Source: Deltaproteobacteria bacterium RIFOXYA12_FULL_61_11 (lineage in GTDB: Bacteria; Bdellovibrionota_F; JAHFAK01; YA12-FULL-61-11). From it: a DNA stretch of 23,383 nt. The DNA is taken from NCBI GenBank assembly GCA_001799195.1, contig MGSU01000001.1, positions 1 to 23,383 on the forward strand, given 5' to 3'. The translations under genes were made by a program, and so were the position numbers. Positions 1 to 6,683 of the stretch are shown here, in pieces. A model generated the notes under the pieces. It did not search any database. It worked only from the letters and a program-made list of their open reading frames with translations, and was not told where the DNA came from. Positions within the stretch are counted from its first letter, which is position 1. Each line of letters opens with the position of its first letter.

Positions 1-1013
1 CGCTCGGGGCAGAGCTGTTTTCCTACACCTGGCACACCGGGGTACTCGACTCGGACCTCCAACCGCTGGAAACCCAGGCCGCGCTGTTCCGTGCCGCTTT
101 GGAACCCTATCTCGGCCGCCCGATCTGGATCGTCGGCCACAGCACCGGCGGGCTGATAGCCCGACAGGCTCTCCTGGACCTCCTCGCCGAGGGGTGGACG
201 CGGCCGTTCGAACGCTTGGCCCTGATCGCGGTGCCGCACTATGGCGTGCTCGCCAATCTGTTGCCGAACCTCCTCACCGAGCGTAACCCTCAACTCGCCC
301 AGCTCCGCTTCGGCAGCTCCTTCCTCGTCCAATTGCAACGCCGCTGGCAAGCCTGTCTCGACGAAAACTACCCGGGCGGCTGCGCCGACCAGCTCCCAGC
401 CATGGTCTCGGTCGGCGGAGCCTTCGCCCTGCCGGTCGAGGGCGATCTGCACGCTTACGTCGACGGCACGGTCACCGCGGCCTCGGCCTGGTTGCCGGGA
501 ACCCCCCTCGTTCTCCTCCAACACCTGCATCCCGACCTAGCCAACGTGACCGCGAGCCCTGAAACCGCGGGGCTCCTCGGACGCTTCTTCGGGCCTGCCT
601 GCCAAGCCAACCCTCTAACCTGTCTTGAAGACCTCGAGACCGGGGGCACACTCCTCGAACGCTTTCCCCCTCAATTCCTGTTCGTGTATCCCGAAGCTTG
701 GGGGGATCCCGAGGTCTTGTTCGAACCCTGGTTCGAGCCCGTCGCCCCTCTCCCCTCGCTGCTCGGCCGGGGCTGGTGTTGCGACGAAGACCAAACCGGA
801 ACGAAGCGGTACTATGTCCTCGACCGCACCTTCTCCGAGAGGCTGACCTCGGCCGGACTCGAAGGGTGGGAAGAACTGGCCGTTTCCTTCCTCGACCGCT
901 CCTGTGGGGTCCCCGTACGCGAGCTCCTCTCCCTGTTGGAGGACCGCCGCACCGTGATCCTCGAATTCGGAGCCGCGGACGGCCGGGGCGCTTGCCGCAC
1001 CAAGACCTGGTGA
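1..1013 (+). CDS. alpha/beta hydrolase (lipase/esterase-like), 5' partial
   Basis: The reading frame is open from the left edge (first full codon at base 3), so the N-terminus lies outside the window. A TTG at 99 is not a credible start because coding continues upstream of it in the same frame. The visible part, about 336 residues, carries a nucleophile elbow GHSTGG with the serine codon at 141-143. Further on is a YVDGTVTAASAW segment that fits the acid-residue loop of lipases, and then LQHLHPDLAN, which could supply the catalytic histidine. This order of Ser, Asp and His suits the LCAT/PGAP1-like branch of alpha/beta hydrolases, which act on esters of lipids or lipid-linked substrates. The substrate cannot be read from sequence. 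The C-terminal 150 residues are not recognised. The next gene begins 3 bases after the TGA, so this is probably the first visible member of the plus-strand glycan operon. Confidence 0.8.
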   Translation, partial: LGAELFSYTWHTGVLDSDLQPLETQAALFRAALEPYLGRPIWIVGHSTGGLIARQALLDLLAEGWTRPFERLALIAVPHYGVLANLLPNLLTERNPQLAQLRFGSSFLVQLQRRWQACLDENYPGGCADQLPAMVSVGGAFALPVEGDLHAYVDGTVTAASAWLPGTPLVLLQHLHPDLANVTASPETAGLLGRFFGPACQANPLTCLEDLETGGTLLERFPPQFLFVYPEAWGDPEVLFEPWFEPVAPLPSLLGRGWCCDEDQTGTKRYYVLDRTFSERLTSAGLEGWEELAVSFLDRSCGVPVRELLSLLEDRRTVILEFGAADGRGACRTKTW

Positions 1014-1016
1014 TCC

Positions 1017-2012
1017 ATGTCAGCATGCACGCCCGAGACCGCCGAACTCGGCGACGAGTTCCTGCCGCTGCTCGCCGACCCCCGCTACCACGACTACCAT
1101 TACCATGGGTTGCTGGACCCTTGTGATCATGCTTCCCACCAACTGGCCCAACTGCGGGCAATCGCGGCGGGCCCGGGAGGAAGGGCTCTCGCGGCGCGCG
1201 AAGGGCTGATTCCGCGGGGGCTCTGCGTCTTTTCGCGGCTCTGCTGGGACAGCGAGCTCCTCGGTCGGTCGATCTGGCAACTCGGCCCGGTGTTGACCGC
1301 GGACGGGACGGCCGAGGCAGTGGCGGCAGAACTTCTCGAACGAGCCCTTACGGCCATTGAAGCAGAGGGGGGAGAGGTGGTGGTGGCCAAGCTCCCGGCC
1401 GAGGATCTCCACGCGGCGCATCGCCTATGCAGCAGGGGCTTTTACCAGTGGGACACGGTGTTGACGTTGGTACACCTACGCGGTGCGCCGCGTCCATCCG
1501 GTTCTCCGCGCTGCGCGGTAGGACCGTTCGAGGATGAGGATCTACCCGTGCTGCAAGACCTTGCCGGAACGAGTTTCCAGGCCAACCGCTACTATCTCGA
1601 TCCTGCCCTGCGTTCCGACCAGGTGGATGACTTGTACGCGACCTGGGTGAGCAACTACAGCCGGGGATTGTTGCCGGGCAGCGCCTGTCTGGTCGCTCGC
1701 GGCGAGGGTCGTCCGTTGGGCTTCCTGTGTTGGCGGAGGGATCAGCTCCTCTTCGAGCGCCTCGGACTCTCGGTCATCGGCCGAGGTCTCATGGCGGTCG
1801 CTCCCGAGGCCCGGGGGCGCGGAGTTGGCGCGGCTCTGGTCGCGGCCACTATCGCCGAAACCGAGGCGCGCCATCTTGCCGCGGAGTTCGATTGCGTGCT
1901 CACCGCGAGCAACGCGATGCGACTCTACGCGGGTTTCGGCCTGCCGATGCTCCGCGCCCGGCAGACCTACCACCTCACCGTTCGCGATCGACCCCGGAAC
2001 CCCATCGCATGA
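1017..2012 (+). CDS. GNAT-family N-acetyltransferase, WecD/RffC-like
   Basis: A 331-residue protein with a C-terminal GNAT fold. The acetyl-CoA binding motif is VAPEARGRGVGAAL (about residues 261-274), followed by a helix and a typical N-A-x-R-L-Y-A-G-F-G segment (299-308). The N-terminal half has CWDSELLGRSIWQL (about 76-89), similar to the opening of dTDP-fucosamine acetyltransferases. The centre has a SFQANRYYLDPALRSDQVDDLY stretch (about 186-207) that also recalls WecD. The likely role is transfer of acetyl to the amino group of a nucleotide-linked aminosugar, in the cytoplasm, during surface glycan synthesis. The substrate assignment is inference. The ATG lies 3 bases after the upstream stop and has no obvious Shine-Dalgarno, so translational coupling is likely. 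Its stop overlaps the next start by 4 nt. The two-part length is longer than a simple 150-residue GNAT, as expected for WecD-type enzymes. Confidence 0.82.
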   Translation: MSACTPETAELGDEFLPLLADPRYHDYHYHGLLDPCDHASHQLAQLRAIAAGPGGRALAAREGLIPRGLCVFSRLCWDSELLGRSIWQLGPVLTADGTAEAVAAELLERALTAIEAEGGEVVVAKLPAEDLHAAHRLCSRGFYQWDTVLTLVHLRGAPRPSGSPRCAVGPFEDEDLPVLQDLAGTSFQANRYYLDPALRSDQVDDLYATWVSNYSRGLLPGSACLVARGEGRPLGFLCWRRDQLLFERLGLSVIGRGLMAVAPEARGRGVGAALVAATIAETEARHLAAEFDCVLTASNAMRLYAGFGLPMLRARQTYHLTVRDRPRNPIA

Positions 2013-3520
2013 AAGCTTCGCCGCGTTCGTGGACCGCGACACTGGCTCCCGCGGCTTGGTTCGCGGCCTTCGCCGGCCTGGGCCTGTATCGTCTCCAGCA
2101 TCACGCGATGTGGAGGGATGAGTTGCAGGACTGGCTGATCGTCCAGGCCAGCCACACGTACTCCGCCTTGCTCGAGCGCATCCAGTACCTCGGCCACCCC
2201 TACCTCTGGCCGACTGCTCTGTACCTGCTCACGCAGCTCGGCTTCGGCGTCGAGGCGATGCAAGGACTTCATCTCCTCATCGCACTCGGCAGCGCCGCTC
2301 TGATCCTCTTCGCCTCGCCGTTGCCCCTCTACCAGCGTGCCCTGGCCGTGTTCGGCTATTACCTCGGTTTCGAATACCTGGTGATCAGCCGGGGATATGC
2401 CCCGGGGATATTCTTCTTGCTCCTCGCCGCATTCGCCCTGGCAAAGAAGCGCGGCCTTGTCGCGGCCTTGCTCTTCGGTCTGGCAGCCCACTGCACGGCC
2501 TACACCGCCCTGGTCGCCCTGGCACTCCAGTTCGGAGCGCTCTTGGACGGACTCGCTTCCCCGGAAACAGCCAAGCGTCGCGAGGCCATCTTTGGCACCC
2601 TCTGCTTCACCCTCCTGCTCCTTCCTGCCATCGTGGCCATGCTCCCGCCTGCTGATGGGTACTGGCAACCGCAGTGGGGAGCACGCTTCAGCCTCGACGC
2701 TCTCTCTGAACGCTTCCTGCTCACCCTCGACGGGCTGGCGCCGATCCCGGAGCGGTGCACCGAGTTCTGGTACACCCATGCCGTGGCTTCGTGGCGCCCT
2801 TGGCCGGAGATCATGCTCCTCGTTCTTGCCGCGTTGAGCCTCGCCCGCTCTCGCCTGGCAACCCTGGTCTTCACCGCCATCCTGTTAGGGATGACCGCCT
2901 TCCAGGTCCTGCTCTACGGGAAAACCCTCTACCGGCACCTCGGTCTGGTGTTCGTCGGGTTCTTGATCTGTCGAGTTCTGGCCGCAACCATCTGGAAGGA
3001 TGGCGGTTGGTTCTGGGCGAGACGACTCCTCGGCCGCGTGGAAACAGTGGCCACGTCGATGCTCTTGCTCCCCGGAGTCCTCGGCGGTCTTATCGCCCTC
3101 GAGGCGACCCTCGAACACCCCTTCTCCAACGCCAAAGCCGTGGCCGGCTATCTGCGAGAAGAAGGGTTAGCCGAATACAGCATCCTGGGCGAACCCGACT
3201 ACGCCGCCTTCGCGGTATGCGGCTATCTGGGGCGGCCTCTGTACGACCTCTTCGGCGTGCCGAGAACCTATGTCAGTTGGGATGCCGGAAGGAGAGGCCA
3301 CGACGGCAAGCTGCGGCCCGAGGTGCTGCGGCGGCTCGCGGCTGAGGGGCCGGTGTTGGTCCTCCTGAACCGGAGGCTCGAGGAGACCTGGCTTGAGCCG
3401 TTGCAAACCTTCTCCGGAGCCGTGGTCCCGGACGAGAACTATGTTCTCTACCGCCTCCGGCCCGAGAAACTTCCGAAGAGCGACGAGGTTTGGCACGGTA
3501 TTGACAGTGAACAACAGTGA
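2009..3520 (+). CDS. polytopic membrane protein, GT-C superfamily (GT39/ArnT-like)
   Basis: About 503 residues. The ATG at 2009 overlaps the stop of the GNAT gene (ATGA), and a hydrophobic segment follows immediately, so this start is preferred over in-frame upstream codons that would place a long non-membrane extension inside the GNAT gene. Roughly nine to eleven hydrophobic segments occupy residues 10-400. The first periplasmic loop carries W-R-D-E (35-38), followed by GHPYLWP (62-68). Both are hallmarks of GT-C glycosyltransferases that use polyprenyl-phosphate sugars: an acidic metal or base motif and a loop histidine. The final 110 residues form a soluble domain ending in LRPEKLP. The probable role is moving a sugar from a lipid carrier to an acceptor on the outer face of the inner membrane. 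The acceptor is unknown. It sits between an acetyltransferase and a family 2 glycosyltransferase, consistent with a glycan module. Confidence 0.72.
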   Translation: MKASPRSWTATLAPAAWFAAFAGLGLYRLQHHAMWRDELQDWLIVQASHTYSALLERIQYLGHPYLWPTALYLLTQLGFGVEAMQGLHLLIALGSAALILFASPLPLYQRALAVFGYYLGFEYLVISRGYAPGIFFLLLAAFALAKKRGLVAALLFGLAAHCTAYTALVALALQFGALLDGLASPETAKRREAIFGTLCFTLLLLPAIVAMLPPADGYWQPQWGARFSLDALSERFLLTLDGLAPIPERCTEFWYTHAVASWRPWPEIMLLVLAALSLARSRLATLVFTAILLGMTAFQVLLYGKTLYRHLGLVFVGFLICRVLAATIWKDGGWFWARRLLGRVETVATSMLLLPGVLGGLIALEATLEHPFSNAKAVAGYLREEGLAEYSILGEPDYAAFAVCGYLGRPLYDLFGVPRTYVSWDAGRRGHDGKLRPEVLRRLAAEGPVLVLLNRRLEETWLEPLQTFSGAVVPDENYVLYRLRPEKLPKSDEVWHGIDSEQQ

Positions 3521-4535
3521 CCGGAAACCGCCTGCGGCGAGTCTCAGCGTGGTGCTGCCGACCTGTGGCCGCCTCGTGCGCCTGCGCGCCTGCCTCGAGG
3601 CGCTGCTCGCCTCTCCAGATCCGATCCTCGCCGAGATCGTGGTGGTGGCCGACGGCCTACGCACCGACCAGCGACAAGAGCTGGAGAACCTCCTGGCCCG
3701 CTATGCAGACTCCGGGGTACGCTGTATCGAAGGTCCGGGCCGCGGCCCCGGTTTTGCCCGGAACGCTGGGGTGGCCGCCAGCCGAGGAGCCCTGATCGCC
3801 TTCCTCGACGATGATTGCCTGCCCGCCCCTGGCTGGCTCACCCGCCTGGCCGCGATCTTCGGTGAGGCCGAGGCCCCCGACGTGGTTGGCGGTCCGGTGC
3901 TGCCGGTGTTCGAGAGGCCCGCACTGGCAGCGGCCCTCCAGCCTCACTACGAGCATCGGATCCTGCAAGCGAGAGACCAGACCTTCCCCTCCAGCGTCTT
4001 CCAGCCCTTCGGGATCCCGATCACCGCCAACCTCGCCCTGCGCAAAGCCTGGTTCCTCCGAGTCGGGGGCTTCCCAGAGGCCTGCTCGTGGTTGGCCGAT
4101 GACGTGGCCCTGCATCACCTCTTGGTCAGGGCGGGAGCGCGGGTCGAGTACCGCAAAGACCTGTTGGTAAAACACGTCTACAGCGAATCTTGGCCCGAAA
4201 TCCTGCACCGCAAGCTCTACCGTTATGGTCGAGCCGATGCCCTCGCCCTGCGGACCTTGTTCCCGGCCACGCTGGTGCTGGAACTGCGCCTGCCCGGACG
4301 GGAGGGCTGGACCTTCCAACGCCCCCTGCGCAGGGGGTCGGTGTATCTGTCGCTTGATGCCGGCAAGCTGGGAAGCCTCGGGCTGCTCTGGCCGCCCTGG
4401 GGTCTTGTCGGCTTGGCCGGTCTTGCCTTGGCGCCGCCCCGTTTGCGGCGGTGGTACTATCTCGGCACGGCCTCACTGGCCCTGCAGCTCGGTCGGCTCA
4501 GAGGTTCTTGGGAATACCACGTCATGTGTTTTTGA
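3507..4535 (+). CDS. glycosyltransferase family 2
   Basis: About 342 residues from a GTG at 3507, overlapping the end of the membrane-protein gene by 14 nt. A TTG at 3501 is an alternative, better placed relative to GAGG at 3485-3488, so the start is uncertain by two codons. The GT-A fold begins with SVVLPTCGR. The nucleotide-sugar and metal motif is FLDDD (99-103), preceded by the GPGFARNAG loop common in family 2 enzymes. A later WLADDVALHHLL segment is the usual acceptor-side acidic motif. A hydrophobic stretch near the C-terminus (LGLLWPPWGLVGLAGLAL) suggests membrane association, as in ExoA-like enzymes. It probably adds a sugar to a lipid-linked intermediate at the cytoplasmic face. Its last 14 bases overlap the end of the oppositely directed methyltransferase gene. 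Confidence 0.85.
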   Translation: MNNSDRKPPAASLSVVLPTCGRLVRLRACLEALLASPDPILAEIVVVADGLRTDQRQELENLLARYADSGVRCIEGPGRGPGFARNAGVAASRGALIAFLDDDCLPAPGWLTRLAAIFGEAEAPDVVGGPVLPVFERPALAAALQPHYEHRILQARDQTFPSSVFQPFGIPITANLALRKAWFLRVGGFPEACSWLADDVALHHLLVRAGARVEYRKDLLVKHVYSESWPEILHRKLYRYGRADALALRTLFPATLVLELRLPGREGWTFQRPLRRGSVYLSLDAGKLGSLGLLWPPWGLVGLAGLALAPPRLRRWYYLGTASLALQLGRLRGSWEYHVMCF

Positions 4536-5205
4536 GCGGGTTTTTCCTTGTAGAAGGCTCCGTCGCTTGGAAGACCATCGTGTTGCGTTCCAGCCAGGGC
4601 AATGGAGCGCAGGTGTGGAACCCTGCACGCAACCTGGCGGTACGGTCTTCGTCGAGGCAGAATCCTCGGGCGGCGAAGCGCTCGCACCACCAGGAGGCAG
4701 GCACGAGGTGCTGATGGCCGACGCCTGCCTCACCGGGACCCGCGGCGCTGAAGACAATGGTCTCCGAGTGAGCACAGAGCGTGGAGACCAGGACCGCTGC
4801 TGCTTTTTCGGGGAGATGCTCGGCGACTTCTTGACACAGGACCACGTCGAAGCGGCGGTGCAGGTCTAGTGGCCGGCGAAGATCGTGGAGCAGGAACGCC
4901 GAGCGCGGCAGAGCTGCTCCTGCCGCCGAACTCCCGTCCACGCCGAGCACATCGACGCCGCGCTGCCGCAAGGCGGCCAAGAAGAGGCCTGCCCCGCAAC
5001 CCAGGTCCAGGACCGAGCGCGGTGAGAACGTCCGGAACACGATGTCGGCGATCGTCTCGGCATAGGGGAGCTCGTGCTTCGCCAGCGAATGCAGGTACAA
5101 GCGGCCGTAGATCCACCTGGGGTTGCCGAAGCCGGGAAGACCGCGTGCTTCCAAGAACAGCAGGACCCGAGCAAAACCCTCGGCAAGGTAATAGGTCGCT
5201 CGCAT
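4522..5205 (-). CDS. class I SAM-dependent methyltransferase
   Basis: About 227 residues from ATG at 5205, which lies 2 nt after the stop of the helicase gene. This start is chosen over in-frame upstream codons because those lie inside the helicase gene and would add low-complexity arginine-rich sequence. Motif I is VLDLGCGAG (65-73), and the motif II acid is in VLGVD (ending D90). The VVLCQEVAEHLPE segment (121-133) resembles the post-II region of UbiG/Methyltransf_11 and Methyltransf_23 proteins. The substrate is unknown; small molecules, lipids and sugars are all typical for this subgroup. It lacks the N-P-P-Y/F motif of adenine-N6 DNA methylases, so DNA modification is not indicated. It is last in the rpsT-acnA-helicase direction, and its 3' end overlaps the convergent glycosyltransferase. 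No intrinsic terminator was found after it. Confidence 0.85.
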   Translation of the reverse strand: MRATYYLAEGFARVLLFLEARGLPGFGNPRWIYGRLYLHSLAKHELPYAETIADIVFRTFSPRSVLDLGCGAGLFLAALRQRGVDVLGVDGSSAAGAALPRSAFLLHDLRRPLDLHRRFDVVLCQEVAEHLPEKAAAVLVSTLCAHSETIVFSAAGPGEAGVGHQHLVPASWWCERFAARGFCLDEDRTARLRAGFHTCAPLPWLERNTMVFQATEPSTRKNPLKNT

Positions 5206-5207
5206 GG

Positions 5208-6683
5208 TCACGGCCGTGGGAGGGAAGGATTGAACAAGGAAGCGAGCGAGCCCTCGGCTCCGAGTTCGAGGATCTCCTGACCCAGGTACACGTGTTGGAG
5301 TTTCTTCTTCCAGAGCTGCTCTGGTTTCGGACCTCGATCGACGTAATCGACCACGGTGCAGACGTCCTTGTCCTCGTGGAGGCGACGCCCGCGGCCGATG
5401 GCCTGGGTGAGGGCGAGTTCCCCCTGGCGCAAGAGCGGCAAGAGGATGCACTCGAGGTTAGGTAGGTCGATACCTTCGCGGAAGATCTGATCGGTGGTGA
5501 GGATGGCCAGCAACTCGCCGTGCCGGAAGGCTTCGAGGAGCTGGTCGCGTTCCGGGGTAGCGGTTTCACCGGTGATCGCGGCGACCTCGGGCCTACCGCG
5601 GAGGAGTTTCTGCAGGTGGTGGATATGCACTAGGCGTTCGACGATGACCAGGGTGCGCCGGCGTTGGCGCAGCAGCTCCTCGAGGTCCTTCGAGAGCAGT
5701 TCGTTGCGCTTGGCATTGCCGTAGATGTTGCGTTGGAGCACGCGGTAATTGCGGAGATCGTTGCCGAAGCGGTAGGCGAAGCCCAACCCCGTCTCGCGAC
5801 GGACCACGCGGAAGCGGGTGATGAGGTGGCGCTCTACTGCCTCCCGGTCGTCGATGACGTGGCGGATCGGTCCGAACACCAGGGCTGGCAAGTCGTGCAG
5901 GTGATCGTCCCGTTCAGGTGTCGCCGAAATACCGTATCGTCTGGCAGCAGGGAGGTGGGGGTAGAGCTGCTGCAGGTGCAGCACGGTCGAGGCATGGCAC
6001 TCATCGCAGAGGACCAAGCCGAAGTCAGGCAAGCAGCCGCCTTCGCGCAGGAGGTTGGAGAGGGTTTGCGGCAGAGCCACGGTGACCTCGCCGAAGGTGC
6101 GTTTCCCGTCGCCGAGGATACCGAGCTCGGTCGGAGCGAGGTCGGTGGAGCGTTCGAGGGCATCGACCCATTGCTGCAGCAGAGCGCGTTTGCCGTTGGC
6201 CACCAAGACAAGCGTGCGGAGACCGAGGTGGGCGATGAGGCCGAGCGCGGTCACGGTCTTGCCAAAGCCGGTGGGAGCCCGGAGCATACCGCAGGGCCAT
6301 GAGGTCAGGGCAGCGAGAGCTTGTTCCTGATCCGGCCTCAGCACGAGGTCGCGAAGGGCGAGGGGGCGTCGCAGGACCGGCGCCGTGGTCTGGTCGCTCA
6401 TCGGCAGGCCGAAACCCTCGACCACCTCGGCGAGTCCCCGCGGCAGGAAGAGGTGCTCTCCCGTGCGGCGGCTGAGGTCGAACTCGGGCGGCAAGGTGCT
6501 CCGGCCGCGAAGTTTGACCTGGTAGGTATAGTCCGGGTTCTCGAAGCGCAGGCGCTTGCCCAGGTCGTCGAGCTGGGCTTGGTCGAGGAGGGTCAGGGGG
6601 ACGCTGACCTCGGCGCCGATAACGACCCGGTCGAGCGGCAGGCCGGGGAGACGAGGTACAGGCGCGGGGTGCAAGACGGTCAT
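5208..6683 (-). CDS. SF2 DEAD/DEAH-type helicase resembling the TOTE-system helicase
   Basis: A 491-residue protein starting at ATG 6683, which overlaps the acnA stop (ATGA). Motif I is APTGFGKT (136-143), motif II DECH (227-230), motif III ISAT (252-255), and motif VI QAIGRGRR (427-434). The arrangement is close to XPB/RadD-type SF2 translocases. The region before the motor holds RFENPDYTYQVKLRGRS (46-62) and LFLPRGL (78-84), and the motor contains VFGPIRHVID. These match my recollection of helicases in TOTE conflict systems, where an F-x-N-P-E/D-Y/F segment and an LPRG segment precede the Walker A motif. Here no archaeo-eukaryotic primase domain or nuclease is attached or adjacent. The protein probably remodels duplex DNA or RNA using ATP, in the cytoplasm. 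The TOTE relationship is inference; the helicase call is firm. Confidence 0.9.
   Translation of the reverse strand: MTVLHPAPVPRLPGLPLDRVVIGAEVSVPLTLLDQAQLDDLGKRLRFENPDYTYQVKLRGRSTLPPEFDLSRRTGEHLFLPRGLAEVVEGFGLPMSDQTTAPVLRRPLALRDLVLRPDQEQALAALTSWPCGMLRAPTGFGKTVTALGLIAHLGLRTLVLVANGKRALLQQWVDALERSTDLAPTELGILGDGKRTFGEVTVALPQTLSNLLREGGCLPDFGLVLCDECHASTVLHLQQLYPHLPAARRYGISATPERDDHLHDLPALVFGPIRHVIDDREAVERHLITRFRVVRRETGLGFAYRFGNDLRNYRVLQRNIYGNAKRNELLSKDLEELLRQRRRTLVIVERLVHIHHLQKLLRGRPEVAAITGETATPERDQLLEAFRHGELLAILTTDQIFREGIDLPNLECILLPLLRQGELALTQAIGRGRRLHEDKDVCTVVDYVDRGPKPEQLWKKKLQHVYLGQEILELGAEGSLASLFNPSLPRP

Noticed and set aside
1727-2008. N-terminal extension of the GT-C protein into the GNAT gene
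   Set aside because: The extension is Arg-rich and lies in the coding region of the acetyltransferase; the ATGA at 2009 followed by a membrane segment is the natural start.
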